Position numbers and translations under genes: made by a program
NCBI GenBank assembly: GCA_038522635.1
Contig: JBCBJZ010000045.1
Coordinates: forward strand, 1-24,149
DNA length: 24,149 nt
Direction: 5' to 3'
Origin: JBCBJZ01 sp038522635
GTDB lineage: Bacteria; Pseudomonadota; Alphaproteobacteria; Rhizobiales; Hyphomicrobiaceae
The notes under the pieces: model-generated
What the model was told of the DNA's origin: nothing
Database searches by the model: none
The model's input: the letters and a program-made list of their open reading frames with translations, nothing else
Shown here: positions 6,788 to 14,975 of the stretch, in pieces
Layout of the letters: each line of letters opens with the position of its first letter
Numbering within the stretch: position 1 is the first letter of the stretch

Positions 6788-9661
6788 TCAGACGGTCTTC
6801 GCGTGCGCACCTGCATTGAGCAACATCCCGATTTCTGCGCGGCACGAGCCGCAGTTGGTGCCCGCACCAGTGGCCCGGCCGACGTCGTCCAGCGTGTCGC
6901 AGCCCGCTTGCGCGATCGCCGCGATGATGTCGTTCTTGCCGACGTCCATGCAGGCGCACGCGATGCGACCGCGGTCGGGCACATCGGCACCCGGGCGGCC
7001 GGCGAGCAGGCGCAGGCGCTCGCCCCGCGCGATCGTCTGCCCGAACGCGTTCACCGCCCAGGTGCGCGAGACCGGTACCGGCGAGGGCGCGCTGTAGAGC
7101 AGCCCGATGCAGCGTTCGCCGTCGAACGCAGCGAAGCGGTGCTGCTGCGCGCCAGCATCGTAATAGGCGAGCATGTCGACATCTGAATCGTGCGGGCCGA
7201 ACAGCAGCGCGGACGCCAGGGCAGCCCAGTCTTCAGGCGCCCGCGTGCCGGCCAGTTCACACCGCCACGCGTCACCTTGGATCGGCGCGATGGCCGCATA
7301 GGCGTAGTCGGCGAGCGTTGGGCGCTGGGCCGTAACGGCGAACGCGTGCCAGGCGACGGCAAGCGGTGCGATCGCGACGGGGGTGTATTTGAGTTCCGGC
7401 TGGCCGGAGACCGGATCGACGTTGGCGCGTAACACCGTGTCGATGCGACCGGCGTTGGCAAACTGCTCCGTCCAGTGCATCGAGGCGAAGACCTGACCTG
7501 GTGCACCGCGGTCCGTCAGGACGGCGCGCGCGCGCAATCGGCCGTGCTTGCCCCGCACTTCGACCAGGTCGGCTGCGGCGATGGCGCAGGCTTCTGCATC
7601 GCGTGGATGGATTTCGATGAAGGGTTCCGAGATGTGTGACGTCAGCCGCTGCGTCTTGGCGGTGCGCGTCATGGTGTGCCACTGGTCGCGGATACGGCCG
7701 GTGTTGAGGATGAGCGGGTAGGTGTCGTCGGGTTGCGAGGCTGGCGCGCGATACGGCGTCGGCACCAGGCGCGCCTTGCGGTCGGGCGTGAAGAACTGAC
7801 CGTTGGCGAAGAAGCGCTTGGCCGAATGCGGCGCCCGCGGCGTCAGCGGTGTGGTGGCGTTCGCGAGGCGGTCGGACGTGGCCAATGGGGTCGTAGCGTC
7901 GGCTCCAGTTCGGGCGACCTCGGTCTCGGCTTCGTGGGCGTCGTCAGTGCGATAGGGCCATTGCAAGGGCGTGAACCCGTCGTAAGCGGCATCGCTGATA
8001 TGCGCGAGCCCCGAGAGGTCGAGATCACGGGTCCCGGCATTGTCGATCGCCGTGAGGGCGGCGTACTCGCGGAAGATGGCCGCCGGCCCGTCATAGGTGA
8101 AGGCGTCCGCAAAGCCCAAGCGCTTGGCGACTTCGCAAAGCTGCCACCAGTCGGCACGAACGTCGCCTGGCAGCGGCAGGAAACGCTTCTGCCGCGAGAT
8201 GCGTCGCTCCGAGTTGGTGACGGTTCCGTCTTTCTCGCCCCACGCTTGCGCAGGCAGCAAGACGTCGGCGACGGCGGTCGTGTCGGTATGGCGGGCGACA
8301 TCGGAGACCACCACCAACGGGCAGGCGCGCAAAGCATCGCGCACGCGGTCCGCGTCAGGCAGGCTGTCGACAGGGTTGGTGGCCATCACCCAGACCGCCT
8401 TGATGCGGCCCGCGTGTACCGCCTCGAACAGATCCACCGCTTTCAAGCCGGGGCGCTCAGCCATCCGCGGTGCGCGCCAAAACCGCTGCACGCGCGCGCG
8501 ATCATCCGCATTGGCCAGGTTCATGTGCGCGGCCAGCATGGTGGCCAATCCGCCCGTCTCGCGCCCACCCATGGCGTTGGGTTGACCGGTTACAGAAAAG
8601 GGGCCGCAGCCGGGTAGCCCGATGCGGCCGGTCGCGAGATGACAGTTGAGGATCGCGTTGACTTTGTCAGTGCCGGCGGACGACTGGTTGACGCCTTGGC
8701 TGTAGACGGTGACCACGTGGGCGGTGCGGGTGAAGGCTTCGTAGAAGTCGCGGATGGCGTCGGGGGCGAGCCCGGTGGTGGCCGCGATGTCCGCGAGCGT
8801 CATGGTGCCGGCCGCGTCAACAGCATCGTCGAAGCCGACGGTGTGTTGCGCCACGAACAGCGGGTCGAGCGCCGGTGATGCGGCGAGATGCGCGAAGAGG
8901 CCGTTGAACAGGGCGACATCGCTGCCCGGTCGCAACGCCAAGTGTTGATCGGCGCTGTCGCAGGTGGCCGTCCGGCGCGGGTCAATGACGACCACCCGTG
9001 TGCCGCGCTCCGCCCGTGCAGCGGCAAGGCGCTGGAACAGGACCGGGTGGCACCACGCGAGGTTCGAGCCAACGAGGACGACCATGTCGGCGCGCTCAAG
9101 GTCTTCGTAGCAGCCGGGAACCGTATCGGCGCCGAAGGCGCGTGTGTGGCCGGCAACGGACGAGGCCATGCAGAGCCGCGAATTCGTGTCGATGTTGGCG
9201 GTGCCGATGAAGCCCTTCATGAGCTTGTTGGCGACGTAATAGTCTTCAGTCAGGATTTGCCCTGAAACGTAAAACGCCACGCTTTCGGGTCCGTGCTGCG
9301 CGATCGCGTCAGCAAAGCCGTCGGCGACGCGTGTGAGGGCATCGTCCCACGAAGCAGGCGTAAGGTCTGCGCCCTTGTGGCCCACCATGGGCTGCAGCAG
9401 CCGGTCGTGCAGGGAAAGCGTTTCGCCGAGCGCTGCGCCCTTTGAGCAGAGCCGGCCGTAGTTTGCAGGATGGTCTGGATCGCCTTCAATCTCGGCGCTG
9501 GTGCCATCGGGCGTGGGTTTGACGCGCACACCACAACCAACGCCGCAGTAAGGGCAGGTCGTGCGATGCCAGCGCTCAACATTGCCGCTGGCCGTGGCGG
9601 GCGCAGCCGGCGCGTGCTCTGTCACTTCAGGCTCAAAGGGCGGGCGCCCATCCATGGCCAC
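6788..9661 (-). CDS. nasA: assimilatory nitrate reductase catalytic subunit
   Basis: A cytoplasmic molybdopterin enzyme that reduces nitrate to nitrite. Cys36, Cys39, Cys43 (TTCPYCGVGCG) and Cys72 (RLCSKGA) bind an N-terminal [4Fe-4S] cluster. The bis-MGD oxidoreductase body and the molydopterin-dinucleotide-binding domain follow. Near the C-terminus (about 899-945) a BFD-like [2Fe-2S] domain carries Cys902, Cys904, Cys937 and Cys940 (IACACMDVG ... NCGSC), as in NADH- or flavoprotein-coupled NasA forms. The total is 957 residues. The GTG at 9661 is preferred over the ATG at 9655 because AGAAAGG sits 8 bases before the GTG. No separate electron-transfer subunit (NasB/NasC type) or ferredoxin gene occurs nearby, so the donor is unknown. 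It lies 53 bases after nirD and 16 before cysG. Confidence 0.96.
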   Translation of the reverse strand: MAMDGRPPFEPEVTEHAPAAPATASGNVERWHRTTCPYCGVGCGVRVKPTPDGTSAEIEGDPDHPANYGRLCSKGAALGETLSLHDRLLQPMVGHKGADLTPASWDDALTRVADGFADAIAQHGPESVAFYVSGQILTEDYYVANKLMKGFIGTANIDTNSRLCMASSVAGHTRAFGADTVPGCYEDLERADMVVLVGSNLAWCHPVLFQRLAAARAERGTRVVVIDPRRTATCDSADQHLALRPGSDVALFNGLFAHLAASPALDPLFVAQHTVGFDDAVDAAGTMTLADIAATTGLAPDAIRDFYEAFTRTAHVVTVYSQGVNQSSAGTDKVNAILNCHLATGRIGLPGCGPFSVTGQPNAMGGRETGGLATMLAAHMNLANADDRARVQRFWRAPRMAERPGLKAVDLFEAVHAGRIKAVWVMATNPVDSLPDADRVRDALRACPLVVVSDVARHTDTTAVADVLLPAQAWGEKDGTVTNSERRISRQKRFLPLPGDVRADWWQLCEVAKRLGFADAFTYDGPAAIFREYAALTAIDNAGTRDLDLSGLAHISDAAYDGFTPLQWPYRTDDAHEAETEVARTGADATTPLATSDRLANATTPLTPRAPHSAKRFFANGQFFTPDRKARLVPTPYRAPASQPDDTYPLILNTGRIRDQWHTMTRTAKTQRLTSHISEPFIEIHPRDAEACAIAAADLVEVRGKHGRLRARAVLTDRGAPGQVFASMHWTEQFANAGRIDTVLRANVDPVSGQPELKYTPVAIAPLAVAWHAFAVTAQRPTLADYAYAAIAPIQGDAWRCELAGTRAPEDWAALASALLFGPHDSDVDMLAYYDAGAQQHRFAAFDGERCIGLLYSAPSPVPVSRTWAVNAFGQTIARGERLRLLAGRPGADVPDRGRIACACMDVGKNDIIAAIAQAGCDTLDDVGRATGAGTNCGSCRAEIGMLLNAGAHAKTV

Positions 9662-9714
9662 GCGGTAGACCTTTCTGTTCAGGGTACGGCAGCGACGGAA
9701 AAGAGGGCAAAGCT

Positions 9715-10062
9715 CTAGGCGGCGTCGGCCGGTGCGAGGCGGGCGCCGTCGAGGAAGATTTTGCCGTCTTCGACTTTGAGCGCGTGGGTGCGGACCTCGC
9801 CTTCATCGGCACCTTCGGCGATGCCGGTGTTGAGCGAGATCACCCAGGCGTGCAGCGGGCAGGTCACGGATGTGCCGTGCACGATGCCCTGGCTCAACGG
9901 TCCGCCAAGATGGGGACAGCGGTCATCGACCGCGAACACTTGGTCATCGGCAGTGCGAAACACCGCCACACAACCGGCCGGCGTCTTCACGACGCGCGCG
10001 CCCTCCATGGGAATATCGTTAAGGGCGCCGATCGCAATCCAGGCCCGCTCGTGCATGGTCAT
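9715..10062 (-). CDS. nirD: nitrite reductase small subunit, Rieske type
   Basis: The 115-residue small subunit of NADH-dependent nitrite reductase. It keeps a full Rieske [2Fe-2S] signature, Cys49-Pro-His51 (RCPHLGGPL) and Cys68-Pro-Leu-His71 (TCPLHAW). This differs from E. coli NirD, which has the fold without the cluster ligands. The ATG overlaps the nirB stop as ATGA, and GAGG lies 7 bases upstream inside nirB, so translation is coupled and the subunits should be made in similar amounts. A second in-frame ATG two codons later is possible. The partner is the adjacent NirB, in the cytoplasm. Confidence 0.95.
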   Translation of the reverse strand: MTMHERAWIAIGALNDIPMEGARVVKTPAGCVAVFRTADDQVFAVDDRCPHLGGPLSQGIVHGTSVTCPLHAWVISLNTGIAEGADEGEVRTHALKVEDGKIFLDGARLAPADAA

Positions 10063-12971
10063 TCTGCAGCCTCAAGTTTTGTGATGTCTGCCAGGGGTGC
10101 GAACTCGTGCGCGTCCTTGCCCTGGACGCGCTCGGCCCAGGGGTCGTTTTGCGCGACCTTTTGTGAGAGCACGAAGCGATCGAAAAGCGCTTTGCGCTGC
10201 ACAAGATCATTGACGACTTGCGCCACGATCGCTTCGCGGCCGACGCGGTCAGCCCACTTCCAGATGCGTTCCAGGTAATGGCCCTGCTCGCGGTAGGCCT
10301 GCACCAGCGCGACGATGATCTCGAGGCATTCGTCTTCGCTCGAAACGTTGCACAGGATGTCGGTCTTCTTGACTTCGAGGCCTGCCGCGCCCGCGTAGTG
10401 GATCTCGTAACCGCTATCGACACAGACGACGCCGACGTCCTTGCAGGTCGCTTCAGCGCAATTGCGCGGGCAGCCGGAGACGCCCATTTTCACTTTGGCG
10501 GGCGTCCATGAGCCCCACATGAATTTCTCGATGCGGACGCCGAGCCCGGTTGAATCCTGCGTGCCGAAGCGACACCAATCCGTGCCGACGCACGTTTTCA
10601 CGGTACGCAGGCCCTTGGCGTAGGCGTGGCCGGAGACGAAGCCCGCTTCGCCAAGATCGGACCACACGGCCGGCAGGTCCTCTTTCTTGATGCCCAGCAT
10701 GTCGATGCGCTGGCCGCCGGTAACCTTCACCGTGGGGATGTCAAACTTGTCGACCACATCGGCGATCGCGCGCAGCTCTCTCGACGACGTCACGCCGCCC
10801 CACATGCGTGGCACCACCGAGTAGGTGCCGTCCTTCTGGATGTTGGCGTGCACGCGCTCATTGATGAAACGGGATTGATAGTCGTCAGCGTAGATCTCAG
10901 GCCAACTGCAAACCAGATAGTAGTTGAGCGCTGGGCGGCATTTGGCGCAGCCGCTCGACGTGGTCCACGCCAGTTCCTGCATGACCGCGGGGATCGTTTT
11001 CAGCCCTTTGGCGATGATCAGCCGGCGCACATCGCTGTGGCTCAGGTCGGTGCATCCGCACATGGGCTTCACGGCGGTCGGGTCGTAGGCATCGCCGAGC
11101 GTCAGCCCGAGCAACTGTTCCACCAGCCCGCTGCACGTGCCGCATGAGGCCGACGCTTTGGTGTGCGCGCGAACGTCGTCGAGCGTGGTTAAGCCTTTTT
11201 GTGTGATCGTATCGACGATCCGGGATTTGCATACGCCGTTGCAGCCGCAGATCTCTGCATCACCCGGCAACGCTGCAACGGCCGCCATAGGGTCCAGCGG
11301 GGTCCCTCCGGCAAACGACTGTCCGAAGATGAGCGTTTCGCGCATCTCGCTGATGTCGGTTTCGCGTCTGATCAGATCGAAGAACCACGGCCCGTCGGCG
11401 GTTTCGCCGTACATCACCACGCCGACCAGTTTGTCATCGTCGATCACGAGCCGCTTGTAGACCGACTGCGAGGCATCGCGCAGCACGATCTCCTCGCGGT
11501 CCGGGCCGTCGGCAAAGTCACCGGCTGAGTAGAGGTTGACCCCGGTCACCTTGAGCTTGGTGGCCGTCGCGCTTGGCACAAACGTTGGGTCAGCATCGCC
11601 GGCGAGTTGGGCTGCCAGCACGTTGGCTTGTTCGTAGAGCGGGGCCACGAGGCCGAAGCATTGGCCGGCGACCTCCACGCACTCGCCGACCGCGAAGATC
11701 GCCGGGTCGCTGGTTCGCATGGTCGGGTCAACGATGATCCCGCGGTTAACGTCGAGCCCCGCGTTCTTGGCCAACGCCGCTGAGGGGCGGATGCCGACGG
11801 CCATGACCACGATGTCGGCGTCGATGACGGTGCCATTGTCCAATTCGACCGCGCGCACGCGTGCTGGTTGACCGTTCGCAGGTGTCCCCAGGATCGCTTT
11901 CGTGTTGGCCTTGCAGAGCACTTCGATGCCGCGGCGCTCCAGGTCCTTTTGCAGCAGGTACCCGGCTGCCGGATCGAGCTGTCGGTCCATCAGCGTGCCC
12001 ATCAGGTGGAGCACGGTTACATCCATGCCACGCTCTTTAAGGCCAGCGGCCGCTTCAAGGCCTAGCAGACCGCCGCCGATGACCACGGCGCGCCCTTTGG
12101 TGGAGGCGGCCTGCAGCATCGCATCGACATCGTCGAGATCGCGGTAGGTGACGACACCCGGCAGGTCGTGCCCGGGCACGGGGATCACGAAAGGGTCTGA
12201 GCCGGTGGCGATAATCAGGTTGTCGTAAGGGGCAGTGATGCCGTTCGCCGCGGTCACGGTGCGCGCTTCGCGATCGATCGTTTCGATCCGCGCGCCCTTG
12301 TGCAACGTCACGGCATGGTCGGCATACCAGGCATCATCGTGGATGATGATGTCCTCGTAAGTCTTCTCGCCCGACAGCACAGGCGACAGCATGATGCGGT
12401 CGTAATTGACCCGCGGCTCGGCGTTGAAGATCGTGACGTCATAACCGTCGGGCGCGGCTTCGAACAGACGCTCCAGCGCGCGCCCAGGGGCCATCCCATT
12501 ACCGATCACCACCAGGTTGCGTTTGCGCGCGGGCGCGGTTTGCTCGCTCATCCCGCCCTCGCGTTCGCCATAGGCCGCATCGATCATCACGCCAGACAGC
12601 GCCCCATAGGCCACCGTCCACGACTGGCGTGTCGCATCGTCGAACGCTTCGCCGAGGCCCTCGCCAAGCGTCCATAACAGCGCTTCGCCGACGGCCTCGT
12701 AGTGGTCCGCTTCAACGCCGTAGTCGACGTGACGCACGCCAAGCGCACGCGCTGCTGGCAGCACCGTGTCGAGGTCACCAAGGCCGGCGACCACCACGCG
12801 CAGCATGTCCATGAGCTTGGCGCCCTGGGCGTCCATGTCGCCCTTGAAAAGTGGCTTCACTTCAGGCGCGATGGTGAAGAGGCGGTCATAGAACAGCTTC
12901 GCCGCCGCCGGGGCGATCGGTTCAACCTTCGCGAACGAGGCTTGAACGCGTGCGATGTCTTCGGGTGTCAC
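10059..12971 (-). CDS. nirB: globin-NirB fusion: nitrite reductase large subunit
   Basis: From GTG 12971 (preceded by AAGGGAGGGG) the frame encodes 970 residues. Residues 1-140 are a single-domain globin of Vitreoscilla type: Tyr28 at B10 (LFYDRLF), Phe42 at CD1, His81 as the proximal ligand (GVRHVDYG). Without any stop, Met141 (MSEQ) begins an ordinary 830-residue NirB. This has a Rossmann start (VVIGNGMAPGR), a second nucleotide site (VVIGGGLLGLEAA), two BFD [2Fe-2S] domains (Cys575/577/610/613 and 638/640/675/678), and the siroheme-[4Fe-4S] ligands Cys794, Cys800, Cys834 and Cys838. NirB reduces nitrite to ammonium with NADH. The frame is open upstream to 13169, but that part reads as noise. 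Because GAGGG precedes Met141, NirB alone may also be made. Homologous globin genes usually stand as separate ORFs. Confidence 0.93.
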   Translation of the reverse strand: MTPEDIARVQASFAKVEPIAPAAAKLFYDRLFTIAPEVKPLFKGDMDAQGAKLMDMLRVVVAGLGDLDTVLPAARALGVRHVDYGVEADHYEAVGEALLWTLGEGLGEAFDDATRQSWTVAYGALSGVMIDAAYGEREGGMSEQTAPARKRNLVVIGNGMAPGRALERLFEAAPDGYDVTIFNAEPRVNYDRIMLSPVLSGEKTYEDIIIHDDAWYADHAVTLHKGARIETIDREARTVTAANGITAPYDNLIIATGSDPFVIPVPGHDLPGVVTYRDLDDVDAMLQAASTKGRAVVIGGGLLGLEAAAGLKERGMDVTVLHLMGTLMDRQLDPAAGYLLQKDLERRGIEVLCKANTKAILGTPANGQPARVRAVELDNGTVIDADIVVMAVGIRPSAALAKNAGLDVNRGIIVDPTMRTSDPAIFAVGECVEVAGQCFGLVAPLYEQANVLAAQLAGDADPTFVPSATATKLKVTGVNLYSAGDFADGPDREEIVLRDASQSVYKRLVIDDDKLVGVVMYGETADGPWFFDLIRRETDISEMRETLIFGQSFAGGTPLDPMAAVAALPGDAEICGCNGVCKSRIVDTITQKGLTTLDDVRAHTKASASCGTCSGLVEQLLGLTLGDAYDPTAVKPMCGCTDLSHSDVRRLIIAKGLKTIPAVMQELAWTTSSGCAKCRPALNYYLVCSWPEIYADDYQSRFINERVHANIQKDGTYSVVPRMWGGVTSSRELRAIADVVDKFDIPTVKVTGGQRIDMLGIKKEDLPAVWSDLGEAGFVSGHAYAKGLRTVKTCVGTDWCRFGTQDSTGLGVRIEKFMWGSWTPAKVKMGVSGCPRNCAEATCKDVGVVCVDSGYEIHYAGAAGLEVKKTDILCNVSSEDECLEIIVALVQAYREQGHYLERIWKWADRVGREAIVAQVVNDLVQRKALFDRFVLSQKVAQNDPWAERVQGKDAHEFAPLADITKLEAAE
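12556..12560 (-). promoter_or_regulatory. possible internal ribosome-binding site for NirB alone
   Basis: GAGGG lies 4 bases before the ATG at 12551, at the globin/NirB junction. NirB homologs begin at about this Met. Initiation here would give free NirB alongside the fused form. The spacing is a little short, so this is only a candidate. Confidence 0.4.
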
Positions 12972-12999
12972 GGCCGACGCCCCTCCCTTCCGCGTTGGA

Positions 13000-13195
13000 T
13001 CAAAAATACCAAACGACGATCTCGGCCAGCGTGCCGTCGTCGTAGATCGGGAAGCCGACGACGCTCGCGTAACCGCAGTGCGCGGCGATCGGGTCGGCAA
13101 GATCGCTCGCGTTGGCGGCGGCCGGCAGGCCCATCTCGCTGACGTTGAGGGCGGCCGCGGCGTTCGCACCGCTGCTCTGCAGCGTTTTCCAACAT
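13000..13195 (-). pseudogene. small frameshifted ORF between nrtCD and globin-nirB
   Basis: The frame ending at 13000 has strongly coding-like codon use (mostly G/C third positions). It reads ... TLQSSGANAAAALNVSEM ... ASVVGFPIYDDGTLAEIV and ends VVWYF. It has no good start of its own; its only ATG (13260) lies inside nrtCD. An ATG at 13195, 9 bases after AAGGG at the nrtCD stop, is in the wrong frame by one base. Removing one A from the AAAA run at 13185-13188 would join them into MLETLQSSGANAAAAL..., a 64-residue protein. The gene may therefore be broken by a one-base insertion, use a +1 shift, or reflect a sequencing error. The ending faintly resembles a GAF-domain strand; I do not recognise the family. 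It lies 28 bases before the globin start. Confidence 0.45.
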
Positions 13196-13207
13196 CGCGT
13201 CCAGCCC

Positions 13208-14962
13208 TTATGCCGCTTCGGTTTCAGGGACGGGCTTTGAACCCGGTGCCGGCGTCTCATCGTCAGCGGGCTTCGCTGCGGGCGGTGGTGGCTCTTCTTC
13301 TTTCTTGTGCGCGCCGTGCTCGTATTCTTCGAGGAACGAGAGCAGTTGTTCGCGGTAGAGGTAGTAATCGGGGTGCGCGAGCATGTTCGCGCGCTTGCGG
13401 GGGCGCTCCAGGTCGACCTGCATGATGCGCCCGATCCGTGCCATTGGCCCGTTGGTCATCATCACCACGCGGTCGGCGAGCAGGATCGCCTCGTCCACGT
13501 CGTGGGTGACGCAGATCGCGGTCACCTTGGTGCGCGACCACACCTCCATGAGCACTTCCTGCAGTTCCCACCGCGTGAGCGAATCAAGCATGCCGAAGGG
13601 TTCATCGAGCAGCAGCAGCTTGGGCGACAGCGCGAAGGCGCGTGCGATGCCGACGCGTTGGCGCATGCCGTTTGAGAGTTCCGCTGCGGGTTTGTCCATC
13701 GCGTCCGCAAGGCCGACGCGTTCAAGGTAGTATTCGACCACGTCGTTGCGTTCCGCCTTGCTGGCGCGCGGGTAGACGCGGTCGGCGCTGAGCGAGACGT
13801 TGTGGCGGGCGCTCAACCAGGGGAACAACGAGGGCGCCTGGAACACCACCGCGCGGTCGGGGCCGGCTGAGTTGACCTCCCGCCCGTCAAGGATGATGCC
13901 GCCGGCGGTCACCTCGTTGAGCCCGGCCGCCATCGACAACACCGTCGACTTGCCGCAGCCCGAGTGACCGATCAACGTGATGAACTCGCCCTTCAGCATT
14001 TTCAGATCGAAGCGATCAACGACTTTCAGCGGGCCCTTGGGCGTGGGGTACACCTTGTCGAGTTGCGAAAACTCCAGGTAGCGGTCGGCGCGTGCGCTGG
14101 CGGCCACTTTGGCGTAGGCGCGGGGCAACGGGTGCAGCACTTCGACGTTGGGCAGGGTGCGCGATCCTTCGATCTTGGCGGAGGCGCCGGCGTCCAACAT
14201 GTGTTTGGTGACGGCCTGGCGCAGCGTCTTGAAGCGATCATCGTTGTTGAGTGCGGTGCGCTGGCGCGGCGCGGGGATGTCGACCGTGAAAACCGGGCCA
14301 AGCGTTGCCGGTTCGCCAGACTTGCCGGGGTCGAGCGGGATGATGCGATCGGCGAGCAGGATCGCTTCATCGACGTCGTTGGTGATGAGCAGAACGGTCT
14401 TGTTCTCTTCAGCGCGGATGCGTGCGATCTCGTCCTGCAGGTTTGCCCGCGTCAGCGCGTCGAGGGCGGAAAGCGGTTCATCGAGCAGGATGATCTCAGG
14501 GCTGATCGCGAGGGCGCGGGCGACGGCCACGCGTTGGCGCATGCCGCCTGAAAGTTCCGACGGTAACCGCTCGCTGGCGTGGCTGAGCCCCACCATTTTG
14601 ATGTAGCGCGCAACCCTTTCCGCTCGCTCTTTGCGCGAGGCCTTCTTGAACACCTGGTCCACGGCCAGCGCGATGTTGCCCTCAACCGTAAGCCACGGCA
14701 TCAGCGAATAGGACTGGAACACGATCCCCCGGTCCGGCCCGGGCTCTTTGATTGGCTTGCCCTTCAGCAGCGCTTCGCCGCTGTCCGGTTTGGTCAATCC
14801 GGCGATCATCGAAATGAGCGTCGTCTTGCCGGTGCCGGAGAAGCCGACGATGGCGATCAGCTCCCCCTCTTCCACCGTCAGATTGATGTCGGCGAGCACG
14901 CGGGTGCGGTTCTCGCCTTCGCCGAAGTGCTTCGACACACCCTTGAGTTCGAGCAGAGACAT
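13208..14962 (-). CDS. nrtD: nitrate ABC importer, fused tandem ATPases (NrtC-NrtD)
   Basis: Two ABC ATPase domains in one chain of 584 residues energise nitrate uptake. Domain 1 (about 1-250) has Walker A GFSGTGKT (40-47), Q-loop Gln83, signature LSGGM (137-141), Walker B IILLDE (157-162) and, in place of the H-loop His, Asn195 (LLITNDVDEA). Domain 2 (about 295-545) has Walker A GHSGCGKS (332-339), Gln375, signature LSNGM (429-433), Walker B LLLLDE and His487 (CVTHDVDEA). Both departures from consensus would face the same composite ATP site. A Pro/Glu-rich tail of about 35 residues ends the protein. It starts 13 bases after the nrtB stop, with AAGGGGG overlapping that stop. The cyanobacterial NrtC/NrtD pair carries these domains on separate chains, so the symbol is approximate. 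Confidence 0.93.
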   Translation of the reverse strand: MSLLELKGVSKHFGEGENRTRVLADINLTVEEGELIAIVGFSGTGKTTLISMIAGLTKPDSGEALLKGKPIKEPGPDRGIVFQSYSLMPWLTVEGNIALAVDQVFKKASRKERAERVARYIKMVGLSHASERLPSELSGGMRQRVAVARALAISPEIILLDEPLSALDALTRANLQDEIARIRAEENKTVLLITNDVDEAILLADRIIPLDPGKSGEPATLGPVFTVDIPAPRQRTALNNDDRFKTLRQAVTKHMLDAGASAKIEGSRTLPNVEVLHPLPRAYAKVAASARADRYLEFSQLDKVYPTPKGPLKVVDRFDLKMLKGEFITLIGHSGCGKSTVLSMAAGLNEVTAGGIILDGREVNSAGPDRAVVFQAPSLFPWLSARHNVSLSADRVYPRASKAERNDVVEYYLERVGLADAMDKPAAELSNGMRQRVGIARAFALSPKLLLLDEPFGMLDSLTRWELQEVLMEVWSRTKVTAICVTHDVDEAILLADRVVMMTNGPMARIGRIMQVDLERPRKRANMLAHPDYYLYREQLLSFLEEYEHGAHKKEEEPPPPAAKPADDETPAPGSKPVPETEAA

Positions 14963-14975
14963 GGGCTCAGCCCCC

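Noticed and set aside
6772..6990. Extension of cysG upstream to 6990
   Set aside because: It lies inside nasA in another frame and shows no family resemblance; KLPVFYDLAGKR after the ATG at 6771 is the family N-terminus.
7676..8617. 313-residue + strand ORF within nasA
   Set aside because: A shadow frame opposite a well-supported gene, with no recognisable domain and biased composition typical of GC-rich antisense frames.
12972..13169. N-terminal extension of the globin-NirB frame to 13169
   Set aside because: The extra 66 residues are Arg/Ser/Pro-rich noise lying antisense-frame over the small ORF ending at 13000. The GTG at 12971 has a strong ribosome-binding site and begins exactly at the globin fold.
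12968..13195. 75-residue - strand ORF from ATG 13195 read without frameshift
   Set aside because: After the first few codons it is an Arg-rich string, while the +1 frame reads as normal protein.
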